From the NCBI RefSeq assembly GCF_021088345.1, contig NZ_CP088156.1, positions 1,054,001 through 1,118,000 of the forward strand: a stretch of 64,000 nt of DNA, written 5' to 3'. The position numbers and the translations under genes are program-made. Under the pieces are notes generated by a model that saw nothing but the letters and a program-made list of their open reading frames with translations, had not been told where the DNA came from and searched no databases. Shown piece after piece: positions 35,376 to 45,116 of the stretch. The stretch comes from Bradyrhizobium ontarionense (GTDB lineage: Bacteria > Pseudomonadota > Alphaproteobacteria > Rhizobiales > Xanthobacteraceae). The stretch's first letter is position 1; every line of letters starts with the position of its first letter.

Positions 35376-36350
35376 ATGGCCAAGGCGGTGCGCGTGCACA
35401 AGGTGGGAGGCCCGGAGGCGCTCGTCTATGAGGCGGTGGATGTTGCCGCGCCCGGTCCCGGCGAGGTGCGCATTCGCCAGCACGCGATCGGGCTGAACTT
35501 CATCGACGTCTACTATCGCACCGGCCTGTACAAGGCGCCGAGCCTGCCCTTCATCGCCGGCAACGAGGCGGCCGGCGAGGTCATCGCGGTCGGCCCCGGC
35601 GTGACAAATTTCCATCCCGGCGACCGTGTCGCCTACTACGAGAATCTCGGCGGCTACGCCACCGAGCGCAACATCGCCTGGCAGCGCCTCGTCAAGCTGC
35701 CCGACCACATCACCTATGAGCAGGGCGCGGTGCTGATGCTCAAGGGCCTGACGGTCTGGTATCTGCTGCATAAGACGTTCAAGGTCGAGCCGCATCATCG
35801 CGTGCTGATCCATGCCGCGGCGGGCGGCATCGGCCTATTGGCCTGCCAGTGGGCACGGGCGCTCGGTGCGCATGTCATCGGCACGGTCGGCTCGAAGGCC
35901 AAGGCCGATCTCGCGCTCGCCAACGGCTGCGACCACGTCATCCTCTACAACGAGGAGGACTTCGTGGCCCGCGTCAAGCAGGTCAGCCGGGGCGAGCTGT
36001 GCGACGTGGTCTATGACGGCGTCGGCAAGTCGACCTTTCCGGGCTCGCTGTCCTGCCTGAAGCCGCGCGGCCTGTTCGTCAGCTTCGGCAATGCGTCGGG
36101 GCCGGTGCCGCCATTCTCGATCGCCGAGCTCAACAGTCACGGCTCGTTGTTCGCGACCCGGCCGAAGCTGAACGACTATATCGGCAAGCGCTCGGAGCTG
36201 CTGGATGGCGCCGATACGCTGTTCTCCGCGATCATCAGCGGCAAGCTGCACGTTCCCATCAATCACGCCTACGCACTGAAGGACGCGGCGAAAGCTCATG
36301 CCGATCTGGAGAGCCGGGCCACCACAGGGGCGTCGATCTTGAAGCCGTGA
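35376..36350 (+). CDS. NADPH:quinone oxidoreductase (zeta-crystallin/QorA type)
   Basis: 324 residues, zinc-independent medium-chain dehydrogenase. It opens AKAVRVHKVGGPEALVYE, carries NFIDVYYRTGLY in the catalytic domain and a nucleotide-binding loop HAAAGGIGLLACQWA around residue 150. It lacks the structural-zinc cysteine cluster of alcohol dehydrogenases. Expected to reduce quinones one electron at a time with NADPH. AAAGGGAG eight bases before ATG 35376 fixes the start. Confidence 0.9.
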   Translation: MAKAVRVHKVGGPEALVYEAVDVAAPGPGEVRIRQHAIGLNFIDVYYRTGLYKAPSLPFIAGNEAAGEVIAVGPGVTNFHPGDRVAYYENLGGYATERNIAWQRLVKLPDHITYEQGAVLMLKGLTVWYLLHKTFKVEPHHRVLIHAAAGGIGLLACQWARALGAHVIGTVGSKAKADLALANGCDHVILYNEEDFVARVKQVSRGELCDVVYDGVGKSTFPGSLSCLKPRGLFVSFGNASGPVPPFSIAELNSHGSLFATRPKLNDYIGKRSELLDGADTLFSAIISGKLHVPINHAYALKDAAKAHADLESRATTGASILKP

Positions 36351-36394
36351 TCGGCGCGTGGTGAGCCAGCGCTGCTGATCCCCGCCTCGCGTCT

Positions 36395-37147
36395 CTAAGC
36401 CTCGTCCTGGGCCGTTGCAGCATGACCGGCCGCGCGGCGCCAGAGCGCCGCATCAGGCTGAGCCGCCGCCGTCCGTTCGATCCGAGCCGGAGCGAGGCTG
36501 TCTTCTCCGTCGCGCCAGGCCCGCTCGCGGTCGGGAACGTCGAGTGCGAGGACGATACCCTGATTCAGCTCATAGAGGTCTGAGGCGAGGCCGGTGCTGT
36601 CGAGGGCCGCCCTCAGCGCGTCCTGGACCAGGGCTCGGAGCGCGGCGTGCGGCGCCGAGACCGGGACGTCGACATCGCGCCCGGTCATCGCTTGCGCGCA
36701 GGCACGCCGGTCGAACGACGCATGCCCGCGGCAGGCAAGGGGGCGTGCCGGATGAATGATACAGCCGCCGCGGACCACGAACGGGCAGGGCTGACGCAGC
36801 TTCATCCGCGCGGTCTCGCTCAAGCCCCGCGTCGCGCGATTGGCGAGCTTCACCCGGCGCGACAGCAGGCCCAGTCCCGTTGCGGGCATGCGCTCGTCGA
36901 TCTGACGGACATAGCGCGCCAGCAGAAATATCTCCGGTGCGGTCGCCGTGACGCGCAGCGCGCAGCAGGAGGGACATCCCTTGGCGCAGGCGAGGGCAGG
37001 CAGATGCGACGTCTGGGCCTCGATGTTGGCTTCGAACAGGTCGAACGCCCGGTCGGCGAGCATGTCCGTCAAATTCCGCGATGCCGACGATGACGCCAGA
37101 AGCGAGCTGAAGATCCGCTGCAGTCCGATGAACGCCGCTTCGCTCAA
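36395..37147 (-). CDS. YkgJ-family cysteine-cluster (metal-chelating) protein, TTG start
   Basis: 250 residues. The N-terminal CAKGCPSCC cluster (Cys 54, 58, 61, 62) and the second set QPCPFVVRGGCIIHPARPLACRGH are the metal-binding motif of the YkgJ/DUF-type Zn/Fe-chelating family, whose biochemical role is unresolved. The start is TTG at 37147: GGAGGA sits five bases upstream, an almost ideal ribosome-binding site, while the GTG at 37174 has none. The C-terminal third is Ala/Arg-rich and poorly conserved in appearance. Confidence 0.82.
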   Translation of the reverse strand: MSEAAFIGLQRIFSSLLASSSASRNLTDMLADRAFDLFEANIEAQTSHLPALACAKGCPSCCALRVTATAPEIFLLARYVRQIDERMPATGLGLLSRRVKLANRATRGLSETARMKLRQPCPFVVRGGCIIHPARPLACRGHASFDRRACAQAMTGRDVDVPVSAPHAALRALVQDALRAALDSTGLASDLYELNQGIVLALDVPDRERAWRDGEDSLAPARIERTAAAQPDAALWRRAAGHAATAQDEA

Positions 37148-37268
37148 GATTGTCCTCCGATGCCGCGCACGCACGAAACGCCATCGACCGCGGTGCTACC
37201 CGGGCACCGCGGTCGACAAGGATGGGGCAGAGAGGACGCTCGCTGCCCCGTCCAGAGAGCGCCTGGGT

Positions 37269-37550
37269 TCAGGCCGCGACGTCCTTGAGGATCGCTTCGA
37301 AACACGGGCGGGGAATACGGAAAAAGCCGCGGCCGCCTGCAAAGGTCTGATAATGCGGACGCGCCATGTCGAGCAGCCGCTCGTACCATTCGTTGGCGGT
37401 CAGGCTGGCCGGCTTCTCGCCGATCGAGTTGATGTCAGAATTCGGAAAGAAGCGGACGTGAATCAGCACTTCCTCAGTGGCGGCGGCCGGCGCGATGTGG
37501 CTCCCGGTGTCTTCGACGGGCCGCACCCGAGCCAGATTGTCTTTCGCCAT
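37269..37550 (-). CDS. Small conserved-looking soluble protein (93 aa)
   Basis: 93 residues with a mixed alpha/beta pattern: EEVLIHVRFFPNSDINSIGEKP, then ANEWYERLLDMARPHYQTFAGGRGFFRIPRP. AAAGGAG before the ATG is strong, so it is probably well expressed. I know no family for it. A long perfect dyad (37652-37677) lies about 100 bases upstream and may be the operator of this gene. Confidence 0.75.
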   Translation of the reverse strand: MAKDNLARVRPVEDTGSHIAPAAATEEVLIHVRFFPNSDINSIGEKPASLTANEWYERLLDMARPHYQTFAGGRGFFRIPRPCFEAILKDVAA

Positions 37551-37651
37551 TCTTGCATCTCCTTTGTGGTGCCGACCTCGTTGTCGGCGGAATGATCATC
37601 AGCTTGGTCCCGGCAAGCCTCTTTCCTCCGAGCTGATCACATTCCCGTACA

Positions 37652-37677
37652 ACGTTATATCTAGGGTGATATAACGT
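37652..37677. promoter_or_regulatory. Perfect 10-base-arm dyad, candidate operator
   Basis: ACGTTATATC and GATATAACGT are exact inverted copies separated by TAGGGT. AT-rich arms in GC-rich DNA, located between two diverging genes (starts at 37550 and 37794), are typical of a repressor-binding site. The regulator is not in the window or is not recognisable. Confidence 0.7.
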
Positions 37678-37793
37678 AAGTCATCGGATCGCAGGTGTTC
37701 GGCCGGGCCAAGATCGGCGTTCATTGGGGCGGGTGTCTTTGATTTAAGTCAATCGGGGCGGAGATCGCGTCGAAGTCTGGAAAACCAGACGCG

Positions 37794-38801
37794 ATGCGGA
37801 TAGATTCCGTCATCATGGCTTCCCGTCTGCGCATCGGTGTCTTCTGCCCCTACGACAATCATGGTCTCGGCCACCCCTCCGCCATCCAGGCCGAAACCGA
37901 TCTGGTCCTGAAGGCCGAGGCGCTCGGCTTCGACGAGGCCTGGATTTCCGAGCATCATTTCGACGCGGGCAGCTCCAGCCCGTCGATCTTCGCGCTGCTC
38001 GGCTATCTCGCCGCCCGCACGGCGCGGATCCGGCTCGGCACGGCCGCCGTGCTGCTGCCGTTCCGTCCGCCGATCGAGGTGGCCGAGGACATCGCCACGA
38101 TCGACATCCTCAGTGGTGGGCGGTTCGATTTCGGCGTCGCGCGAGGCGGGCCGTTTCCTGAACAGAACCGGAATTTCGGCGTTTCGTCCGACGACGCGCG
38201 GCCACGCATGCTGGAGGCGCTGCATCTGATCCAGCGTCTTCTGGTCGAGGATGAGGTCTCCCACCAGGGCCGGTACTTCCATGTCGATCGTCTGCAATTG
38301 ACGCCGCGCCCGCTCCAGCAGCCAGTGCCGACTTGGATCGCGTCAGCAAGCGAGGCCGCGCTCGACGACGCAGCGGCGCACGGCCATGGCCTGATGGCCG
38401 GGTTGACGTCGACCGTCGATGACGTCGCGCAGATGCTGCGGAGCTACCGGGAGCGGAACCGCAGCTCGGATCCGCGGCTCGTGGTGTCGCGCTTCTATTG
38501 CAGCGCGCCGACCCGGGACGCGGCGAACGCCGAGGCGGCTCCGTTCCTGCAGCAGTTCTTCGATCGCAGGCGGCAGCTGTCCGCGGGGCGTCACGCCGCG
38601 GTGCCGCCGATCAACATCGAGGGCTTCCTCGCACGGTCTCTGATCGGAAGTCATGACGAGGTCCGATCCAAGCTGGCCGAGCTTGCGGCGAGCGGAGCGC
38701 GCAGCGTGTTGCTGGTCCCAACCAGCGTGGATGCCACCCGACGCTGTGATCTGCTTGCGACGTTCCAGAGGCATATCCTGGAAGGCCGGCCGGACGGATA
38801 G
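37794..38801 (+). CDS. Luciferase-like (LLM class) flavin-dependent monooxygenase
   Basis: 335 residues, TIM-barrel flavin monooxygenase using FMNH2 from a separate reductase. Motifs: LGFDEAWISEHHF near 45, RIRLGTAAVLLPFRPPIEVAEDIATIDILSGGRFDFGVARG at ~78-118, and YFHVDRLQLTPRPLQQPVPTWIAS near 165-185. An ATG seven codons downstream (37815) is an alternative start; the first ATG lies in a hairpin (see 37766-37795). Substrate unknown: alkanesulfonates, alkanes and polyketides are all used by the family. Confidence 0.85.
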   Translation: MRIDSVIMASRLRIGVFCPYDNHGLGHPSAIQAETDLVLKAEALGFDEAWISEHHFDAGSSSPSIFALLGYLAARTARIRLGTAAVLLPFRPPIEVAEDIATIDILSGGRFDFGVARGGPFPEQNRNFGVSSDDARPRMLEALHLIQRLLVEDEVSHQGRYFHVDRLQLTPRPLQQPVPTWIASASEAALDDAAAHGHGLMAGLTSTVDDVAQMLRSYRERNRSSDPRLVVSRFYCSAPTRDAANAEAAPFLQQFFDRRRQLSAGRHAAVPPINIEGFLARSLIGSHDEVRSKLAELAASGARSVLLVPTSVDATRRCDLLATFQRHILEGRPDG

Positions 38802-38832
38802 ATGCCCGCGCCGGCCTTCCTCGAACAAGCCG

Positions 38833-40029
<1,197 letters not shown>

Positions 40030-40069
40030 GTTCAAGTCTCCTATGCTCAGGGGGGAAGACGACGGGCCG

Positions 40070-40110
40070 AAAAGCGAGAAGGCCGCTCCTTTGCGGGAGC
40101 GGCCTTCTCG
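40070..40110 (-). terminator. Attenuator-type terminator in the argD leader
   Basis: On the minus strand CGAGAAGGCCGCTCC pairs perfectly with GGAGCGGCCTTCTCG (15 base pairs, six-base loop), followed by CTTTT. It ends 40 bases before the argD start codon, so it stops transcription before argD unless melted or pre-empted. Confidence 0.8.
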
Positions 40111-40137
40111 AAAACCAGGAGCTGATGAGTTAGCTGA

Positions 40138-40230
40138 TCAGCAACGTCTTCGGACACGGCGCGCCCCGGCATCGTCACGGCGGTGACGACGGCAAACGGC
40201 GGCGCGGCGGTTGGTCCGGTTGAAGATCAT
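40138..40230 (-). CDS. Arginine-rich leader peptide of argD
   Basis: A 30-codon frame from ATG 40230 to TGA 40138. Twelve of its 30 residues are arginine, including the runs RR, RRHRR, RR and RRR, with the last five arginines close to the stop codon. Its stop lies about 28 bases before the terminator hairpin, with an intermediate stem (GCTGAT / ATCAGC) between them. This is the layout of a ribosome-mediated attenuator: stalling at Arg codons when charged tRNA-Arg is scarce would favour readthrough into argD. GGGG about 10 bases upstream may be the ribosome-binding site. Confidence 0.7.
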   Translation of the reverse strand: MIFNRTNRRAAVCRRHRRDDAGARRVRRRC

Positions 40231-40450
40231 GGGGCGGCCCCATACAGGTAAAACGCGACCGGTGTCAAGACGGCCGTCGGTCAGCCGTTGCGAGACTTGG
40301 TTGGGCACGGCGGCGTCGGAAGCGGGCAGCGGGCGATGAGCGGATGGGCTCAACTCAGCGGGGAAGCCATTTAGTTATAACTTTACCAAACATTTAGCGG
40401 CAGCGTTTACCTTGGCCCCCAACCTGAAATGCGAGCGCTCAGGACGAGCG
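40231..40450. promoter_or_regulatory. Divergent promoter region argD leader / DUF2336 gene
   Basis: About 220 bases between the leader-peptide start and the diverging DUF2336 gene. It includes an AT-rich patch (TTAGTTATAACTTTACC, near 40371-40387) likely to contain a promoter. I cannot assign exact -35/-10 boxes. Confidence 0.4.
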
Positions 40451-41578
40451 ATGTCGAACGCCCATCTCACGATCGCCGACGAAGTGCAGGCGGCGATTGC
40501 CACCGGCTCAGCCGAACGCTGCTCCGGCGTGGCCGAGCGGGTTGCATCCCTGTTCATCGCATCGGTGGGCAGCCTGGATGTCGAGCAGCATGCCCTGTTT
40601 ACCGACGTCTTCGAGCGCCTCGTCAACACGATCGAGTTGCGCGCGCTGGCCGATGTCGGCGCGCGTATTGCGCTCGCCGAACTCAGCGCCCAGCTCGCGC
40701 CGGTGCCACAAGCACCTGTCGAGGTGATCCGGCGGCTGGCCCATCACGACGACATCACCGTGGCCGGGCCCGTGCTGTCGGAGTCGCCGCGGCTCAGCTC
40801 CGAGGATCTGGTCGAGATCGCCGAGACCCGCGGTGAGAAGCACCTGATCGCGATCGCCGGCCGCTGGTGGCTGCAGGAGATCGTCACCGATGCGCTGCTC
40901 GCGCGACGCTATCCGAGCGTGAGCCGAAAGCTGATGAAGAACCCGGGGGCGCGGGTGTCGCCGGCTGGGTTTGCGGCCGTCGTTGCCCAGGCCGCGGGCG
41001 ATGCGGACCTCACGATCGCCGCCGGTATCCGGGCCGATCTTCCGGCAGCCCTGCGCAGGACGTTGCTGGAGGGGGCCACCGAGGCGGTCAGGGCCAGGCT
41101 GCTCGCGGCCGCGCCGCCGCATCTCTACGAGGAAATCCGCAGCGCGATCGCAGCAGCCGCGGCCGACGCGGAGCGGGACATGTCGCGTTGCCGTGACTTC
41201 GGCAGCGCCAAGCTGGCGGTCGGGCAGTTGAAGCAGACAGGCCGGCTGAACGAGGCGCTGTTGCAGGATTTTGCCCGCCAGCGGCGCTATACGGAAACGA
41301 TTGCCGCCATCGCGGAGCTCGCAAAATGCAGCATCGAGCTGGTTAGGCCACTGATGCAGAGCCTGCGGAGCGACGGCATTCTGGTGCCGTGCAAGGCCGC
41401 CGGGCTCAGCTGGACCACTGTCGCGGCCATCCTCGATAGCCGGTTCGTCTCGGGCGCGACGAAGCCCGATGAGCTGACCAAACTCAAGAACAGATATCTC
41501 GAGCTGACGCCGGACGAGGCGCAACGCCTGCTCAAGCTGTGGAGCGTGAGGACCGGCTCCCCGGCAAACGGGAATTGA
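40451..41578 (+). CDS. DUF2336-family helical-repeat protein
   Basis: 375 residues, predicted almost entirely alpha-helical and Ala/Leu-rich: repeated units such as LAHHDDITVAGPVLSESPRLSSEDLVEIAETRGEKHLIAIAGR resemble HEAT-type repeats. DUF2336 proteins are restricted mostly to alphaproteobacteria and have no known activity; protein-protein interaction is likely. ATG 40451 has AGGACGAG upstream. It is divergent from argD and convergent with rimO. Confidence 0.78.
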   Translation: MSNAHLTIADEVQAAIATGSAERCSGVAERVASLFIASVGSLDVEQHALFTDVFERLVNTIELRALADVGARIALAELSAQLAPVPQAPVEVIRRLAHHDDITVAGPVLSESPRLSSEDLVEIAETRGEKHLIAIAGRWWLQEIVTDALLARRYPSVSRKLMKNPGARVSPAGFAAVVAQAAGDADLTIAAGIRADLPAALRRTLLEGATEAVRARLLAAAPPHLYEEIRSAIAAAAADAERDMSRCRDFGSAKLAVGQLKQTGRLNEALLQDFARQRRYTETIAAIAELAKCSIELVRPLMQSLRSDGILVPCKAAGLSWTTVAAILDSRFVSGATKPDELTKLKNRYLELTPDEAQRLLKLWSVRTGSPANGN

Positions 41579-41591
41579 CCCGACGCACGGA

Positions 41592-42917
41592 TCAGAACCC
41601 TGCAACCGTTCCGTGCAGGTCGTATTCGTCGGCGCGGTCGATCTTGGCCGTCACGATCTCGCCGACGCGCAGGGGGCGACGGCTCGAGACGTAAACGGCC
41701 CCGTCGATGTCGGGCGCGTCCGCCTTCGAGCGGCCCTTGGCGACGGTCGGGCCGACCTCGTCGATGATGACCTGCTGACGGCTCCCGACCTTGCGCTTCA
41801 GCCTTCGCGCCGAGATCTTCTGCTGCCGTGCCATCAGCGCGTTCCAGCGCTCCTGCTTGACCTCGGCTGGGACCTGGTCGGGCAGGGCATTGGACGTCGC
41901 GCCAGCCACCGGCTCATACTTGAAGCAGCCGAGCCGATCGATCTCGGCCTCGTCCAGCCACTCCAGCAGATAGTCGAAATCCGCATCGGTCTCGCCGGGA
42001 AACCCGACGATGAAGGTCGAACGAAGCGCCAGATCTGGACATTGCGCGCGCCAGGCCTTGATCCGGTCCAGCGTCCTGTCCTGCGCGGCCGGCCGCCGCA
42101 TCGCCTTGAGCACGTTCGGGCTGGCATGCTGGAACGGGATGTCGAGATAGGGCAGCACCTTGCCATCGGCCATGAGACCGATCACCTCGTCGACATGGGG
42201 GTAGGGATAGACGTAATGCAGCCGCACCCAGGCGCCGAGATCACCGAGCTCTCGGGCGAGATCGATGAAGCGTGCCCTGACGCTGCGGTCCTTCCAGGAG
42301 CTTTCGGCATATTTCAGGTCGAGCCCGTAGGCGGAGGTATCCTGCGAAATGACCAGGAGCTCCTTGACGCCGGCTTCGACCAGACGCTCGGCCTCCCGCA
42401 GCACGTCCGCGGCGGACCGCGACACCAGATCGCCGCGCAGCTTCGGGATGATGCAGAAGGTGCAGCGGTTGTTGCAGCCCTCCGAGATCTTCAGATACGC
42501 ATAGTGGCGGGGCGTCAGCTTGACACCCTGCGGTGGAACCAGGTCGAGATGCGGGTTGTGCACCGGGGGGAGGGCCCGATGGACGGCGTCCAGCACGCTT
42601 TCATACTGCTGGGGCCCGGTGATCGACAGCACGCCGGGATAGGCCTGCTCGATCTGCTCCGGCTCCGCCCCCATGCATCCGGTGACGATGACCTTGCCGT
42701 TCTCGGCCATGGCCGAGCCGATCGCAGACAGCGATTCCTGCTTGGCACTGTCGAGGAAGCCGCAGGTGTTGACGATCACGACGTCAGCACCGTCATGCTT
42801 GCGGGCGAGCTCGTAACCCTCGGCTCGCAGCCGCGTGATGATGCGCTCGGAATCGACCAGCGCCTTGGGACATCCGAGCGAAACAAAGCTGATCTTGGGC
42901 GCCGAACCCTGCTGCAT
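41592..42917 (-). CDS. rimO: Ribosomal protein S12 methylthiotransferase RimO
   Basis: 441 residues. Radical-SAM methylthiotransferase that modifies the conserved Asp of ribosomal protein S12. The UPF0004 domain has Cys in [22 protein letters not shown] and [10 protein letters not shown]; the radical-SAM cluster CNNRCTFC is near residue 150; a TRAM domain closes the chain. The KALVDSE and IPKLRG signatures point to RimO rather than MiaB. Length is normal. Confidence 0.96.
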   Translation of the reverse strand: MQQGSAPKISFVSLGCPKALVDSERIITRLRAEGYELARKHDGADVVIVNTCGFLDSAKQESLSAIGSAMAENGKVIVTGCMGAEPEQIEQAYPGVLSITGPQQYESVLDAVHRALPPVHNPHLDLVPPQGVKLTPRHYAYLKISEGCNNRCTFCIIPKLRGDLVSRSAADVLREAERLVEAGVKELLVISQDTSAYGLDLKYAESSWKDRSVRARFIDLARELGDLGAWVRLHYVYPYPHVDEVIGLMADGKVLPYLDIPFQHASPNVLKAMRRPAAQDRTLDRIKAWRAQCPDLALRSTFIVGFPGETDADFDYLLEWLDEAEIDRLGCFKYEPVAGATSNALPDQVPAEVKQERWNALMARQQKISARRLKRKVGSRQQVIIDEVGPTVAKGRSKADAPDIDGAVYVSSRRPLRVGEIVTAKIDRADEYDLHGTVAGF

Positions 42918-43033
42918 CCTGGAACTGCCTGATGAGGTTAGGGGGTCAGCTAGTCCGAATTACCCCGAAAGACAAGGCTTTAAGCCGGTCGTCTCCGTGC
43001 TATGGGTGAGGGCCCGGACCAACCTGGTGATCG

Positions 43034-43624
43034 ATGAGCGCCGAGCAATCACCCAAGATCGTGATCGTCGATGAGAGCCCGATTCGCGCGGCCATCCTGG
43101 AGGAGGGCTTGCGGGAGGCGGGTTTTACCGGCGTCGTGCGAGTCAGCGAGATGCAGGGCCTTCTGGCGCGGATCTATGCGCTGGACCCGGACGTCATCGT
43201 GATCGATCTCGAGAATCCCAGCCGCGACGTGCTCGAGCAGATGTTCCAGGTCAGCCGCGCCGTCCGCCGGCCGATCGCGATGTTCGTGGACCAGAGCGAC
43301 GCGGCCTCGATCCAGGCCTCGGTGGAGGCCGGCGTGTCGGCCTACATCGTCGACGGCCTGAAGAAGGAGCGGATCAAGCCGATCCTCGACCTCTGCATCT
43401 CCCGCTTCAATGCCTTCTCGAAGCTGCAGGACGAGCTCGAGCGGACCAAGTCGGCGCTCGAAGACCGCAAGGTGATCGACCGGGCCAAGGGCATCCTGAT
43501 GAAGATGAAGGGCTTCACCGAAGAGGAAGCCTACGTTCTGTTGCGCTCCACCGCGATGCGCGAGAAGAAGAAGATCGGCGAGATCGCGCAATCGATCCTG
43601 ACCGCCTCGGAGATGCTGAAATGA
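43034..43624 (+). CDS. nasT: NasT: ANTAR-domain RNA-binding antiterminator
   Basis: 196 residues. Residues ~8-125 form a receiver-like domain (IVIVDESPIRAAILEEGL); a coiled coil leads into the C-terminal ANTAR domain (~135-195; DRAKGILMKMKGFTEEEAYVLLRSTAM). In rhizobia and Azotobacter NasT binds paired hairpins in the leader of nitrite/nitrate reductase mRNA and prevents termination; NasS holds it inactive without nitrate or nitrite. The gene overlaps nasS (ATGA at 43621-43624), and a candidate target leader lies just beyond nasS. Confidence 0.93.
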   Translation: MSAEQSPKIVIVDESPIRAAILEEGLREAGFTGVVRVSEMQGLLARIYALDPDVIVIDLENPSRDVLEQMFQVSRAVRRPIAMFVDQSDAASIQASVEAGVSAYIVDGLKKERIKPILDLCISRFNAFSKLQDELERTKSALEDRKVIDRAKGILMKMKGFTEEEAYVLLRSTAMREKKKIGEIAQSILTASEMLK

Positions 43625-44775
43625 CCGGCCCGCTTCGCATTGGCTTCATTCCGCTGGTCGATGCCGCCGCGCTGATCGTCGCCGTCGACAAGGGCTTCAC
43701 CGCAGCAGAAGGGCTCGACGTCACGCTGGTCCGCGAGGTGTCGTGGTCGAACGTCCGCGACAAGCTCAACATCGGCCTGTTCGACGCGGCACATCTGCTC
43801 GCCCCGGTCGCCATTGCCTCCAGCCTGGGCATCGGCCACGTCAAGGTCCCGATTGTCGCGCCCTTCAATCTCGGCGTGAACGGCAACGCCATCACCGTGA
43901 CGCCGGCGCTGCACGCCGCCCTCATGGCGGAGCTGGAGGGAGATCGGTTCGATCCGATGGCCACAGCGCTCGCTTTGGCGCGCGTCGTCGCCGCGCGCCG
44001 CAAGGCAGGTGCCGAGCCGCTGACCTTCGGCATGACCTTTCCGTTCTCCACGCACAACTACCAGCTTCGGTTCTGGATGGCCGCGGGTGGGGTCGACCCC
44101 GACGAGGATGTCCGGCTGGTGGTGCTGCCGCCGCCCTACATGGTCGACAGTCTTGCCAATGGTCATGTCGATGCGTTCTGCGTCGGGGCCCCCTGGAACT
44201 CGATCGCCGTTGATCTCGGCATCGGCCATATCCTGCACTTCGTGTCGGATATCCTGGTGCGGGCTGCTGAAAAGGTACTGGCGGTGAGGCAGAGCTGGGC
44301 CGACAAGAATCCCGACGCGCTGGCCGCGCTGGTCCGCGCGTGCGGCCGTGCGGCGGATTTCATCGAGCAGAGCCATGTGGAGGCGGCGCAGATCCTGGCC
44401 AAGCCGGAACGGATCGACGTGGATGCGGAGGTCATCAAGCGCACGCTCGACGGCCGGCTGAAGATCTCTCCGGACGGCACCTTCCGCGAGAGCCCGCGCT
44501 ATCTGCTGGTCGGGCGTGAAGGAGCGGCGCGCCCGGAGCCGATCCAGGCTGCCTGGCTGTACGCGCAGATGGTGCGCTGGGGCCAGATCCCCTTGAGCGA
44601 GGAGGCCTTGAACACGGCCATGGGCGTTTTCAGGCCCGATATCTATGATGCGGCGACGGGAACGGCCGCGCCTGCCGGCGGCGCCGAGATCGGCGCGTTC
44701 GCGGGCCCGGCATTTTCGGCCGACGACGTGATCGGACATCTCCGGGCATTCAAGATCGGGCGCTGGCGCGCGTAG
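43621..44775 (+). CDS. nasS: NasS: cytoplasmic nitrate/nitrite sensor, NrtA-like
   Basis: 384 residues with the periplasmic nitrate-binding-protein fold (LRIGFIPLVDAAALIVAVDKGF; EVSWSNVRDKLNIGLFDAAHLLAPV; HVDAFCVGAPWNS) but no signal peptide, as expected for NasS, which binds nitrate or nitrite in the cytoplasm and releases NasT. It is translationally coupled to nasT. The next gene downstream, after a 341-base structured leader, is nirA. Confidence 0.92.
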   Translation: MTGPLRIGFIPLVDAAALIVAVDKGFTAAEGLDVTLVREVSWSNVRDKLNIGLFDAAHLLAPVAIASSLGIGHVKVPIVAPFNLGVNGNAITVTPALHAALMAELEGDRFDPMATALALARVVAARRKAGAEPLTFGMTFPFSTHNYQLRFWMAAGGVDPDEDVRLVVLPPPYMVDSLANGHVDAFCVGAPWNSIAVDLGIGHILHFVSDILVRAAEKVLAVRQSWADKNPDALAALVRACGRAADFIEQSHVEAAQILAKPERIDVDAEVIKRTLDGRLKISPDGTFRESPRYLLVGREGAARPEPIQAAWLYAQMVRWGQIPLSEEALNTAMGVFRPDIYDAATGTAAPAGGAEIGAFAGPAFSADDVIGHLRAFKIGRWRA

Positions 44776-45116
44776 CTCGCCGTGGCGTGAAGTTTGGGCA
44801 TCGCCGTGTCTGGACCATTTTTTGGGCGAGTTGCCTGCTTTTCGAGGCTTTGGCCTTCGACCAGACCTCAAACGATTCGATCACCCATTTGATTTATCTA
44901 GCAATTTCGGACTGCGTCAGCTGGCACGCAACTTGAATGTTGCGCTGCAGTCAGCCGCCGCAGACGCCGCTGACTGCAATCCAAGTTGGATTCCGCAGCA
45001 ACGAAGCTGGTCGGATCGCTCATCTGAACTCCGCCGATTTGGCGGCTCTGACGTGGCGATCCTCATCCCATCCGCAAACGCCAATCTCCGTGGCCGCTGG
45101 AGCTTCGTCCGCCATC
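44776..45116 (+). promoter_or_regulatory. nirA promoter and leader with hairpins (probable NasT target)
   Basis: Contains, in order, a sigma-54-like site (44922-44937), a 10-base-pair hairpin with 13-base loop (44946-44978: TGCAGTCAGC/GCTGACTGCA), a short ATCCAA/TTGGAT stem (44979-44991), and a hairpin CAGC-AACGAA-GCTG (44996-45009) whose six-base loop has A at position 1 and G at position 4, the ANTAR recognition pattern. A GC-rich CCGCC/GGCGG stem follows (45031-45045). No T-rich terminator is obvious. Confidence 0.6.
44922..44937 (+). promoter_or_regulatory. Candidate sigma-54 (-24/-12) promoter of nirA
   Basis: TGGCAC-GCAAC-TTGAA matches the consensus TGGCAC-N5-TTGCA at every position except the C of the -12 GC, which is A. 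Nitrogen-controlled promoters of this type are expected for assimilatory nitrite reductase. The mismatch at a key base lowers confidence. Confidence 0.45.

Noticed and set aside
44937..45116. Longer nirA start at 44937
   Set aside because: It would translate the promoter and leader hairpins; the first 60 residues have no resemblance to the family, which begins at about the ATG at 45117.
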